Below, piece by piece: positions 13,399 to 24,047 of a DNA stretch of 64,000 nt. The position numbers were made by a program, and so were the translations under genes. The notes under the pieces were generated by a model. The model was not told where the DNA came from, did not search any database, and saw only the letters and a list, made by a program, of their open reading frames with translations. The DNA comes from Verpa conica (Eukaryota; Ascomycota; Pezizomycetes; Pezizales; Morchellaceae), in assembly GCA_033030425.1 (NCBI GenBank), contig JAUFSD010000024.1, forward strand, positions 124,001 to 188,000, read 5' to 3'. The first letter of the stretch is position 1, and each line of letters begins with the position of its first letter.

Positions 13399-14420
13399 TT
13401 ATTTTCTCCTTTCCCCAGCCCAAGCAATCAACCCTTCATATATCGCCAAATACACCCCACTCCCAGCCGCAGTCCACACAGTCCTCAACACACCACCTCT
13501 AAACAGCCCTCTAGCACCCTCCTCACCAACCACACTCTTCAACACCTCGCCCAAACCAATTTTTCGTCCTTTATCAGCAGCAGACAGCATAACCCTCGTC
13601 TTGAGCACATCTATCGGCGTCGTAATAAACGCCGCCACACCCCCCGACACCACCGCCGACACACCCGTAATCTTCCCCATCTCCCACCAATCACCCTGCG
13701 CCCTCTTCGAGCCCAACACAACCTTCAACTCCTCATACACCGGGAACTGCAGTGCAATAAACGGAAGGTTCCGCCCTGCTAGGAGCGTATAACCCCGCCA
13801 GAGATTCCGGGGGTTCCGACCAATGATTCGGAGTGCTTGTAGACTACTACTACTGCTGCTGCTGCTGTGTTTGGAAAGTACTTGTGCGTTCTGCTTTATC
13901 ACCTCGGCGGGAGCAGCGACGCCGCATCCGATGAGTTCTGCGATGGATGAGCCGGCGCAGTTGATCACTGGACCAGGGAGCGAGGGTGCCGCTTCGTAAA
14001 TGAGACGTTTACTCTCTTGATATGCTGTGAAGAAGGCAGCCGCTGTATTTTATGGGGGTAGGGGAGTTGGTTATTGTTTCTTCTATTTTAATTATAGAGA
14101 TAAATGGGGTTTACATGCTGGAAGTGTGGCGAGAACTATGGGTCCAACTCCCTGTGAAGACTTTAGTATTACTCTCGCAGACGTCGTGTTTGGTATCTAC
14201 CTGGTATAACCCACGGAACCGCATCAACTGGACTCCTTCGTTGGCTACTATCTTGCGGTATTCGGGCGATTGTAGGCGTGTCTTGAGTGTGTCGAATGGG
14301 TAGAACATAAAACAGGTGATGAGACCCGCTACTGGGGCGGCCTGTGGTCTTTATTTCAGTATATATTTGGATTTTATCACGCTGGTGAAGAATCAAACGT
14401 ACGATCATATTAACAGCCAT
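13399..14420 (-). CDS. PET8: mitochondrial carrier, S-adenosylmethionine carrier type
   Basis: Four exons, 14420-14403, 14341-14201, 14151-14115 and 14042-13399, give 279 aa, the usual carrier length (yeast Pet8 has a similar size). The first exon is only 18 nt and the third only 37 nt. The three carrier signatures are PFDTLKTR (about 21-28), PAEVIKQ (about 110-116) and PIDVLKTR (about 205). The PxEVxKQ second signature and the TPxDVxKTRxM third signature are characteristic of the SAM carriers PET8/SLC25A26. These import SAM into the matrix in exchange for S-adenosylhomocysteine. A polySer insertion lies after the second signature. It should sit in the inner membrane as six helices. The family assignment is firm; the substrate assignment is by signature only. 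Confidence 0.85.
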
Positions 14421-15555
14421 ATTACATGGGTACAGGGAGTGTAAAAGAGGAACGATGGTTTTTTTTTCTTTTTCTTTCCCTCTCAGATAGGTTGTTTGCT
14501 TCGTCTATGGCTATGGGTTTGGTATGAGGTCACTGCCGGTAACCTTTGACAACGCAACTCCATGGAGATGAGCCCGGCGGAGGAAGAGTTATACTTGGGT
14601 ATGATTCGTCGTATAGCACTAAAACATAAGGAGGATACCAAAGCTTGAGAGTCACTAACAAAGGGCTGTTGAGTAAGTATATACATATTATTGCCCTTAC
14701 AATAAACCACACACTCTCTCCACAGAGGTGGCTTACTTCATCCGAGTCAGATAACCCTAGTATCGAGAGTCTACAGGTGGTCTTTACTACACGAGGCAGG
14801 AACGGTTATGGGTATACTAGAACACGTGCTATAGACCCCCTACGAAGTAGCCGAAGTAACATTTATCTCATGCAACCACACCTTTGAGCCTCACTCATAC
14901 AGATAAGCGAGATCGCTTATGCAGGAACATCCGCGCAGGTGTTCCTTCCACATTAGTGGTAGAGATATTCAAGATGCAGATGGAAAATCTTCTATGACCA
15001 AGTGTAGCTGTAGAGGGTTGTTTTTTTTGCTGTAGAGGCCTCTCTGCTCGGGTTCGGGTATGCTCTGAGTTGGCTGGTGCTGAGACGAGTGATAACATGT
15101 GATTTAGCATTAACCGGGCTCTGAGTGTCAGTTGTAGCTTTCTATCACTGTATGGGGTGTTAGTATATAGCTTTATCTCTCTGTTAAGATACATCCAGAT
15201 AAGAAAATCCAGTTTACCGTTTCCTACTGTGATTGAGCGGCTACTAATAGAGAAAACCTATTTCCAGCATATGTTAGGTATACTGAGTTTATACTAAGTG
15301 AGACACTATAGTAGGCAGCTATCATTCCAGAATTAGAGGCTGACCAGTGGTGAGCGGTAATCCTCATCTAGAGGTCATTAAGGTGCTAGGAAAAGCGACC
15401 ACACAAACTAAATAAAACACTTTTCAAAGTAAAACAAAATTAATCCGTCCCTAGTATTTACTTTATATACCAACCCATCATCACTACACATATAAACAAA
15501 CGTACATACATTCATAATAATAACAGTCATAAGTCATAGCCCCCAACCCCCCAAC
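14421..15555. other. spacer without recognisable gene
   Basis: About 1.1 kb upstream of the carrier and downstream of the MFS gene. Short pyrimidine tract at 14459-14483 close to the carrier's start codon, as often seen in fungal promoters. No gene-like frame otherwise. Confidence 0.5.
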
Positions 15556-17204
15556 TCAAACTTTCGCATACCTCCACCACCGATTTGCATTCCTCCACTT
15601 ATCCATAACCCCACTCGACACCTCTCCCACAGCCTGCTCTGCATCAATAGCTCCTCCTTTCTCTCCCTCTTCATCACTAAGCATCTCTGCGCGCTTCTGG
15701 TCCTGCTTCGTGAGCATCCAGACGCGGAGCACGAACATACATACTGCCGCTGCGATGTAAAAAACACCCGAGAATATCTGCGGGTAGAGGTAGGCGTTGT
15801 ATTGGCCAGGACGGCGGAGGTATAAAGCGATTGGTTCAGAGACTATAGGGGGTTAGAACAGAAAAGTTAGGTGGGTGTAGAGGACTTACATGTAGTTGGT
15901 AGCACGATCGATAGCCAGGTTAACGATAATGCGCTTGGGAGCTGCTTAATCCCAACTACTTCGACCACAACTGGTGATATTGTCTATTAAGAGTTAATAT
16001 TAGACCTCGTAGATATAGCTGTATTATGACTCACTGTCCAGAATGTACCACACACAGCACCGTTAACTAGGCTGAAGAATAGTGCAACCCCAAAGTCCCT
16101 TGCCCACATCCAAATGAAAAAACAACTCAGTCCACTGACGAGTGTCATAACCCCACTAATGTTGATCCTGCCATAAGCATCACTACTAATCCCCACCAAC
16201 GGCCTTCCAAAGGCCATTCCCAGATTGAGCATAGCAGTTAATATACTCCCTTGTTGTTTAGTCATACCCACACTTGCCGCATAATCCGGCAGTGAGAACA
16301 GAATCACGATATAACCCAGCATCGAAAAGAACGCCCATGCCAGAATCAACAAAAACTCAAACCGCCTAAGCAGCTTGAGATCAAACGCCCTTTGGTTCGG
16401 GTTTATCACTTTATTCCTGTCGCGGATGAGGATCGTGCAGATTGTGTTTGCGACAAAGACACAAATCGCAACGATCCGGAAGGCCCATTCGACGCCGTGG
16501 GTCTGGATGATCTTTTGGATGCTCAGTGAGAAGAGTAGTCCGCCAATGCCACTACCGGCGGCGGTGATTCCGTTTGCCATGCTCCGTTTTACGCTGAACC
16601 ACTGGCTAATGGTGCCGACTGAGGAGGTGAATAAAAACCCGATCCCCCAGCCAAACATCACTCCCTGTGTCAGGAAGAGCTGCCAGATCTTTGTCGAGAA
16701 GGATGCTAGTATTAGTGAGCTAACCTGGAAGAAAATACCGACGGCCATCCCCGTTCGTGTGGAGGTGCGACGAAGGAGAAGCGTAACGGCGGGGGCGATA
16801 AGCATAGATTGAGAAACCGATAGACCACCAATAAATGCGAATTGGAGAGGGGTGGCTCCTGGGAATCTATTCTCGGTGAGGTAGTATGCTAGGTAAACTC
16901 CATATGCCTATTTGTAGAATACAATTAGCTTCAAATTTTGCATTTTAAAAAAGAAAAAAAAAAGTTGTTTAAACACTAGAAAGGAATCACACACGCTATT
17001 CACACCCCACGTCATCGCGTTGACCACAAAACAGCAAGCAACACAAACCCACCCATAACCTCCATCAGGGGGTACATCGACGTAGCTCGCCTCGGTGCCG
17101 GTCTTTTTTAACGATTTCCTCCCCATAATTGAGTCTAGTGTTCGCGAGGTCCGTACCCGCTGTACTTCATCCGTCTGTGCCGTAACAGGACTTGGTCTTT
17201 CCAT
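15556..17204 (-). CDS. MFS permease, monocarboxylate-transporter (MCT/SLC16-like) family
   Basis: Exons 17204-16995, 16907-16035, 15983-15890 and 15842-15556 give 487 aa. Introns are 87, 51 and 47 nt. The first donor (GTGTGT) was chosen because it joins TWGVNS directly to AYGVYLAYYL, as in family members. The MCT signature PDGGYGWVCV comes directly before TM1, and WGVNSAYGVYLAYYL is the conserved end of TM1. Further motifs are FAFIGGLSVSQSM, GWGIGFLF (TM4 area) and LGMAFGRPLVGISSDAYGR between TM8 and TM9. The N- and C-termini are cytoplasmic; the C-terminal tail is acidic and rich in Glu/Lys. Fungal relatives transport monocarboxylates or riboflavin, and many have unknown substrates; nothing here decides. 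Probable plasma-membrane location. Confidence 0.88.
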
Positions 17205-18198
17205 CCTGTTTGACGGGGTCCTTGCAGAGACTATCTTCTATCTCCTGCTAACTGGTAGAGGTGCAGTTTCAAGGTCGTTCTAGGGCTCAATGGGTGTCAA
17301 TTGGGAGTATAGCGTTCACTGGTAGATCATGATATGGCACCCGGTACACTACAGAGGAACTTGGGAATAAAGGAAGAGTCATCATAAAAAAAAAAACTAA
17401 AGGCCAGGGACCCCACAAGCTATGTATCTACCTTGGTTCCTGCCGCCTACGCATACTCCAAGGTTGTACAACCTTGGATACAGGTAGCTTAACCGAGTAC
17501 CGATGGGTGGTGGGGCGCTTACTAAGTTATCGGAACCCGGAAGTAGGGCTTTCCTTGCTAATAATCTAGTAATGAGATATAGTATTAAATAGTTTATCTC
17601 AACGACAGAAGACTATCTGAGAAGTTGATTGTCTCTCATAGACAGTGTATGTGAAACATTTCTGCAGTCTAACGGAGAGCCCTTACCAATTTCAGACACG
17701 TCCGGTACTCGTGTCAGGACAAAGTATTGGACACTAGAAAGGGAAATACAACAACTATATAGATCCATAATACAATAAAATACAACGAAAAGAAGCACTG
17801 TGATAGTAACAGAGAACTATAACCACTTAGATTCGTGACAGCCTAGCCTGTCCCGATACTCCACCCCTGAAACGAGTACATGGCTAGATTTCTATAATAG
17901 TATCCTAGAAGTCACCCAAGAAGCAGTAGAATACAATTCCAGAGATGCTATTGCAGGTTTAGCAAGTAATTGTTTACAGCCAGTACTATACTCATTGCTA
18001 GTAAAGTCTGGGACAGGACGTAGTATGCGCGTCTTGGCACTCTTGGCGTCACGCACTGAATACACGCGGTCAGCCTAACTCTCTAGCTACTCAGCTTTGG
18101 TAACACCCACATCAACTTTATTGACATCACCACTCCCATAATCACCGCCGTAGAACTATTGTTATCTAGAATCTGTTATTGCCATCCGCTATAGAAAG
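17205..18198. other. divergent intergenic region
   Basis: About 1 kb between the start codons of the MFS gene (leftward) and the BTB gene (rightward). It should hold both promoters. It contains an A10 run near 17387-17396. No gene-like frame. Confidence 0.5.
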
Positions 18199-19232
18199 AT
18201 GTCTTCGAGACTCAGGTACGATTTTCCGCAGAGAAAGTACCTACCTCTCACGAAAAACAATAGCTAACCACAGAAAACTAAATCTTTAGATTCCGTGGGG
18301 AAATGATAAAAGTCTTTGCAGATACTGGGCTGCCTTTCCTCGTTCATGATAAGGTCCTCCTCTCGCTAGCTAGAGTATCCATCAATACTACCACAGACGA
18401 GGAAGGGGATGAGGCTCAGGAGGTCAACCTCCATCCTTGGAACGAAGCTACGGTAGAACGATTTATTGAGTACGCCTATACGGGGGATTATCACTGCCCC
18501 GACCCAACGCCTACTTCACCCCCAGGTGCACAAAGTGTACCACCCCCTGGAACAGCCTCACCAGAAACTACACCCGCATTACCGCGCCCCCTAACACCCT
18601 TACACAAGTGTTTCCACGCTGGTCCAGATCCAATAGAGAGAATTTCTCAAGCGAATACCTTCAAGACAAAGCACTTCAACCCAGCTAAACACGATTTTGA
18701 GGCAGTCTTCCTCACGCACGCTCAAATCTACAGTCTCGCGTTGCACTTGAAAATAAAGCCCCTCTGGACTCTCGCATTACAACGACTTTTGAGAACACTC
18801 ATCAATATCGGCACTGTCAAGCCTAATTGGCCAATGGTCTTGGACTTTGCGGACCTAGTTAGGTTCTCATATGAGAAAACTAGTAGCTCCGAAGATCCAC
18901 TTCGAGGGATTATCACCCAATTTGCTGCGTTGAACTTTACGGCTCTACACAACGATGATATGAAGAACTGCATCAGGGATTGTGGGGAGTTTGCAAGTGA
19001 GTTGATGGAAAAGGTCGGCAAAAGGCTTATTTTCTCTGAGGCAAATGAGGGGGAACAAGTACGCAGTCTCAAATTTCAATTACGAACCGAGCAAGAGACG
19101 TCGGCTGGTCTTAGGGCTAAGCTACAGTGCCGTGACATTTATCAGCGTCCGAATGCAACGCAACCGCGATCACCCAGAACCCTACCCACGCAACCACAGT
19201 CCTACCCATACCTCCTCCAAGCAAGGCCATAA
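18199..19232 (+). CDS. BTB/POZ-like protein with transposon-derived C-terminus
   Basis: Two exons, 18199-18215 and 18290-19232, give 319 aa. The 74-nt intron has a TAGCTAACC branch region and TTTAG acceptor. The N-terminus (RFRGEMIKVFADTG, FLVHDKVL) and the HPWNEATVERFIEYAYTG block match the two halves of a diverged fungal BTB fold. A Pro-rich insertion of about 55 residues follows (about 93-145), then the AQIYSLALHLKIKPLWTLAL helix typical of fungal BTB proteins and a helical C-terminal region. These proteins act as dimerising adaptors, often with cullin-3 ligases; that role is inferred. From position 19125 the reading frame enters an inserted Tc1/mariner element, so the last 35 residues and the stop codon come from the element. 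The ancestral stop lies beyond it at 19767-19769. Confidence 0.8.
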
Positions 19233-19743
19233 ATCTTAAAAAACCTATCTTCATGTAATATAATGCTATAGTTCATACATCAGACCATAAAAGGAATTGG
19301 TTGGTGGTTAATGGGATGGAGTTGTTGGAGGACTGGCCTGCCTATTCTCCAGACCCCAACCCCATTGAGTATGTTTGAGTACACATTAAGAAGTTCTACC
19401 ACCTACACTACTCTAAGTTTGTTGATTGTTCTAAGAGTCTAGAGCTTTTAGACCCACTAATGGAAGAAGCTCTTATTCACTGCTGGGAATTGATACCTGA
19501 CACTCTTTTTGAGAGACTAGTTGAAAGTATTCCTAGGGGGATTGAGCCTGTTATAAAGGCAAAGAGCTGGTATAAAAAGTATCAAATAGCATGGGTTTAT
19601 TCATTAGATAGTATATATTACTCCTGTAGAAAACCGCTAGTCCATAACAATAATTGGTGGAGTACTGTGGAGTGTAGTCGCGCGGGCGAGGCCTTGGGGG
19701 GCCGTTGCTACGCGCGCGGACGATGATATAAGTCACGGCACTG
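19125..19743. mobile_element. internally deleted Tc1/mariner element with TIRs and TA target duplication
   Basis: The left end begins CAGTGCCGTGAC at 19125 and the right end is its inverted copy ending at 19743. The first 12 bases are identical and about 24 of 27 match. Both ends are flanked by TA (19123-19124 and 19744-19745), the target duplication of Tc1/mariner elements. Intact elements are normally longer. This 619-bp copy keeps only the 3' part of the transposase and a GC-rich right subterminal region, so it is non-autonomous. It sits inside the 3' coding end of the BTB gene. Confidence 0.85.
19253..19583 (+). pseudogene. Tc1/mariner DDE transposase, C-terminal remnant with stops
   Basis: Translation shows LEDWPAYSPDPNPIEYV followed by a stop and VHIKKFYHL. 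This is the third-acid region of Tc1-type DDE transposases (usually YSPDLNPIE-x-VW). The stop at 19376-19378 replaces the expected Trp (TGG to TGA). A second stop at 19256-19258 stands where Gln of the QDNA motif is expected (CAA to TAA), and the following catalytic Asp is replaced by Tyr. The tail AKSWYKKY is the normal end of such proteins. The N-terminal two thirds are missing. It cannot encode an active enzyme. The C-to-T type changes are compatible with RIP but too few to prove it. Confidence 0.85.
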
Positions 19744-19745
19744 TA

Positions 19746-21476
19746 GCTAGTATCGAGTCCACCAATTAAACCCTCAAGTCTATAGTCACCAAAGATGGAG
19801 TATTTTTGCCAGAAGGCATCGGGAGACCTAAGATTCAGTCGCCCAACCCCCCACCACCATAAAGCCTTACTACTCGAACTACAAACTTACAAGTCATTAG
19901 AAAGTTATCGGTATAGGATATTACGTCCCATTCTAAGTCATAATTTAATCCGGACTTTTCTCCAAGCTTCTGTTTTCTTATATATATACAATACTATCCC
20001 TTATTCTCCCGTTTATCTAGTGCGCTACTTGTCAGTGGAGCAGGCGAGAAAGATACCGATTTCGAAATATAGGAGTTAATTTCTAGTCGACGCGCCCTCT
20101 CCCTTTGGAGTACCTTCCCCTGTACTTCCTACAACTACTCTATACATTCCCACATTATCATTTTAGATGTTAAAAAATATGGGATTAGCCTCTTTAGGTT
20201 GAAGGGCTAGAACTAGTTGTGCGATAAGTAGCATTTACAATAGAGCCTCCAGTAGATCTATAACCTGGCAATGGAATTACAGCTGCACCTCGATATGCCG
20301 GAACCCACTACTCATGATTCTTTACTATCTCGTAACAATATTATAACCTTAGCGATACAGAATAGGCCCGTGTGAGGGAACCAATTCCCAGACTAGTCGA
20401 ATAAACATTGAGGGTTAATTGTGAACAGTAAACAGGCGCCAAGTTCAAACCTTAACAGTAAATTCTATCCCTTTAGCCAGTAATGGTACATTTCCCTCTC
20501 TCTCGTGGGCGTGTTCGGTATTGTTGATATTACGGCATTACTATTACAAGTTTCCACCCCCGAAATCAATTTTCTATCTCTAATTTTTTGCTAGCTCGTG
20601 CCGTATCTAAACACTAAACCCTATCACCATATGTATATAGCTACAGGGGTTGGGGGGCTTTCACAGGAGTAGAGCCAGTACAGTATGAGCGAAAAAGACC
20701 CCCCCATGCCTAGAAGAAAAAAGGCACTGGAAATAACTCCATAACATTATTAGCTACAGACACTTTCGAGAGAGGGTCTTTGATCTTAACACGCTCCTCC
20801 AAAATGGATTGTTCCCCTTACATTACTTTGAGAGATGTATGAAGAAATCTCTACGGTATGGAATGGTGAAGGATCTGGTGGCTGTGACTGGCTCCGACCA
20901 AGAGGGGGAGGATGAATTTGATATGAAGAGGAACGATGGTGCCCAGAAGAATGGTGACGATGAGGGGGTTGTGGAATGCTCTCAAAAGCACTTGAAATTG
21001 AAGAGTGACCTTTGTTGTTACTAGTTTTTGGTTTTGCTTCTTATTTGTACTCGATAGAATCAGCCTATAAGTGGATATGATAATATTAACCACATACTTA
21101 GGTAGACTAAGCCGCAACGAGTATGTCTCACTTATAGGGCTAAAATCAGAATAAACATGTTCCGTGATCCTACCCATCTCTACTTTGCAGGTCAATTGTA
21201 GGTTCTCTAAAGAAGTAAAATTAAAAATATGATAATTTTGAATATCCCAATAATTCTATAATAATAAACTAAATAAGAATAAATCAAAACAGATTCAAGC
21301 CTATAAGTGAGCCGAGTGATAATCTATGAATAATATAAATTAATAGAGAATACATATGCCACTAAACGTATCATACAAGTTCTATGCAGAAAAAACAATA
21401 AATGAGAGAGGAGAGCCAATAATCTTTTTTTTACCACCAGAACGCCGTACCATATATGAACCTCTCCTGACCCACA
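19746..21476. other. spacer without recognisable gene
   Basis: About 1.7 kb, AT-rich. The first 24 nt continue the ancestral BTB reading frame to its stop at 19767-19769. The rest shows only short frames without domain resemblance. Confidence 0.5.
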
Positions 21477-22454
21477 CTACGACAACCCACCCAAAGCCCT
21501 AACAATCCCCATCGCTGCAGCCGCCGCAACCCCCCCAACAAGCACCATCTCCACCCCGCCTCTCACCGCCTTTCCCCATGGCTTCTCCCCCGCCTCACTA
21601 CCGCCTTCCTCCGCAGCAACCAACAACGTCTTCCCCAACCCAAAAGCAAACAAACACGCCACCATAACCCCCACACTCCACTCCAACCCAACCAGCACCT
21701 CACTCCTCGCAACAAAAAAGTACGGCAACAGCGGGATAAACCCGCCAAAGAAATACCCCGCCGCAATTGTAATGGCAGAAGATAGTGGTGTGCGTGCTTT
21801 AATCTCAGGTGCTGGCAGGTGATGGTGGAATTCCAGGATAAAGCTCGTCAGAGTGTCTCTATCCCCTTTCAACAGACAATCCACTACCGACTCCAGAGAC
21901 ACGGACGGTATATTGTATGGTTTAAAGATCGACATTAGTATTGGGTATATTGCGGCCGGTGAAGTGTCGATTAGCGTTTGTGTTGCCTTCAATGTGTTTT
22001 CGTAGTACTCGGCCTCTCCTCTTCCAGCAAGCCAACCCCCGAGACCCATGGATATGCTACCAGCAATCAGCTCAGCGATCCCCCCGTATAGCACGACTTT
22101 GGTGTCGTTGAATGCGGAGAGTCCGGCTGTTAGTGCAAACGGCACTGTGAGGCCATCTGAGAGGCCAATTGTTAGGTCTGAGAGGACACGCGGGTCAAAG
22201 TAGGGCTTGGAGATTGTGTCGTTATCATCGGGTCTTGGGTTTGAGGATGCTGGGTTACGAGAGCTTTGACGACGAGGGCAGGGAGGTTGGCGGCATGATG
22301 AGGTGGGGGTTTCGCAGCCGTTATTTGTTTGTGTAGAGCCATAACCCTTCTGGGTGGTATAGTCTGTGGTTGTTGGGAGGAGAGGTGGTGCTTCACTGCT
22401 GCGAATTTGTTTTTGGGAGGGTAGAAGGAGGTTTTTAAGGTATACGAGGACCAT
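21477..22454 (-). CDS. CCC1: CCC1/VIT1-family vacuolar iron/manganese transporter
   Basis: Single exon, 325 aa from the ATG at 22454; the frame is open further upstream but only non-ATG codons exist there. The first 100 residues are low-complexity, with a Pro/Ser/Arg-rich stretch and no membrane segment. The family core then begins: VLSDLTIGLSDGLTVPFALT (first helix), GGIAELIAGSISMGLGGWLA and EAEYYENT (the cytosolic metal-binding helix region with its Glu residues). Two more helices follow (AITIAAGYFFGGFIPLLPYF and VGVMVACLFAFGLGKTL), and a last Gly/Ala-rich one. Relatives load Fe2+ and Mn2+ into the vacuole in exchange for protons and protect against iron overload. Family assignment is secure; metal preference is inferred. 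Confidence 0.92.
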   Translation of the reverse strand: MVLVYLKNLLLPSQKQIRSSEAPPLLPTTTDYTTQKGYGSTQTNNGCETPTSSCRQPPCPRRQSSRNPASSNPRPDDNDTISKPYFDPRVLSDLTIGLSDGLTVPFALTAGLSAFNDTKVVLYGGIAELIAGSISMGLGGWLAGRGEAEYYENTLKATQTLIDTSPAAIYPILMSIFKPYNIPSVSLESVVDCLLKGDRDTLTSFILEFHHHLPAPEIKARTPLSSAITIAAGYFFGGFIPLLPYFFVARSEVLVGLEWSVGVMVACLFAFGLGKTLLVAAEEGGSEAGEKPWGKAVRGGVEMVLVGGVAAAAAMGIVRALGGLS

Positions 22455-23062
22455 GATTGGTTTATTCTTTTTGTGTATAATTGAAAATTGAAGGCAAAGA
22501 GGGGTAATTCTTCGTGACAATTTAATAGTAGGAGAGTTATAAGGTGAGGAGCCTTTGATAAATCTACTTTGTAGCCCTTAACTTGACAATTCCCAGAGAA
22601 AGAGCTTTGTGCGGTGATGGATGATGGATGGAAGGGACAGAAAACTACCTCCAGAGAGCAATTGATATGTACCGGAACGTGCTGGCCCAGCCAAAGTGAT
22701 ACAAGGGGGTCTTTCCTGTTCTTTATAAGGCGACGTCAGTGCCAAGTGAGCACCCGCAGATCAACCGGAATGGGTGAGGCTCTGTTACAGCCAATCAACG
22801 CCCGTGTATTTCACATCTACTGAGACACCGCTCACACCTCACCAACAAGGAAATCAATATGAAAGACGTGAACGGGTACCGAAATGGTGCAAACCAAAGA
22901 ACAAGAGCATGAAATTTAGAGAGATAAAACGAAATTAGAGCTGAGCACAACCCACAACTAATCCACATACAGCAAACCCTATGTCCCCTATATTCCCCCG
23001 GTCTTACCCAGCCAACCAAACGTCATAGCGAAAACTCCCTATCCCGAAGAGTAACCCAATCA
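22455..23062. other. promoter-side spacer
   Basis: About 600 nt between two genes on the same strand. It holds the presumed 5' region of the CCC1-like gene; nothing else is recognised. Confidence 0.5.
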
Positions 23063-23380
23063 CTAAGCTCCCCCCTCCCGTTTCGCGTACTCCTCCTCGA
23101 TTCTCTCCTCGTATAGCCTATCTGCTTCTTCTCTTTCCTCTCTGGTCCTCTCCCTACCAGAGCTCGCGGCACTCGTGGATGTTCCGGACCCAGAGGCTGT
23201 AACGGCTTCTTGATGGCCTGACAGCCGCTGTTGTTCAGAAGCCGACGACCGGCGTCGCCTGGATGAGGACCCCTGGGGAGACCCAGACGTCAGAGGTGTT
23301 GACGTGACTGTTTCTTTCAAAGCCGATGGAGCCTCTATGTTGGATGGCTTCTCGCCAGTGGTAAAGAGTGGGATCGGCAT
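23063..23380 (-). CDS. small hypothetical protein, Ser-rich with charged C-terminal helix
   Basis: Uninterrupted 105-aa frame from an ATG. The first 75 residues are Ser/Thr/Pro-rich and probably disordered, with a basic patch SSRRRRSS. The last 30 are a highly charged helix (EREEADRLYEERIEEEYAKR) ending GGA. I have an impression of similar charged endings in small ascomycete proteins of unknown function, but cannot name a domain. It has no signal peptide or membrane segment. It is short, but the codon use and sharp change from disordered to helical sequence favour a real gene. Confidence 0.6.
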   Translation of the reverse strand: MPIPLFTTGEKPSNIEAPSALKETVTSTPLTSGSPQGSSSRRRRSSASEQQRLSGHQEAVTASGSGTSTSAASSGRERTREEREEADRLYEERIEEEYAKREGGA

Positions 23381-24047
23381 TACTTAGGAGATTGGGTTGG
23401 TTTTAGGCGACTTTCTTTAATGAATCGAGGCTCGAGAACTGCAGTGACAGTGAAATAACGTCTGAGCTTACTCTGAGCCTGCAGAAATGACCTTTATACC
23501 ACGAGGGTGGTGGCCGGAGTGTGACTACGTCATACACTCAAGATAGTGTGGCGGTGCAATGACGGAGGTGACGCCGCAGCGCCACATGTCAACTGGTGGA
23601 GACCGGGTTTTAGAGAGAGCCCACAGCGCAGAATCTGATAGAATACTACCTGTCATATTCCCAATGAGCTTATGGGTCATAGCTGGGGGTAGAGTTGTGG
23701 CCCTTGTGATTCACAAAAGTAGGTTCAATCAAGGCGAGTGATCACCCATGAAACAATTCGACTAGTGAGACCATTTATATATCACACCCCTCACTCCATA
23801 GACCAACTAGAATTCATCATCCTCTCATCATCCTATTCAGCTGTTTCAGAGCCTTCCTAAGAACAGGATACAGCCCCAATATCCCTAGGTGCTATCTCCG
23901 CCCCCACGTACTACAATCCAAGCCTCGATATCCTCCGGTGTTTCTAAGGTTTCATTCGTCCCTGGGGACAATTTTTGCCCTGCATGGATATGTTAGGCAA
24001 CCTTCTCAATCCACCATCAGCTGATAGAAATCTAACCTTTCCCTTAT
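23381..24047. other. promoter-side spacer
   Basis: About 670 nt: presumed promoter of the small 105-aa protein and the 3' end of the zinc-finger gene. No gene-like frame. Confidence 0.5.
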
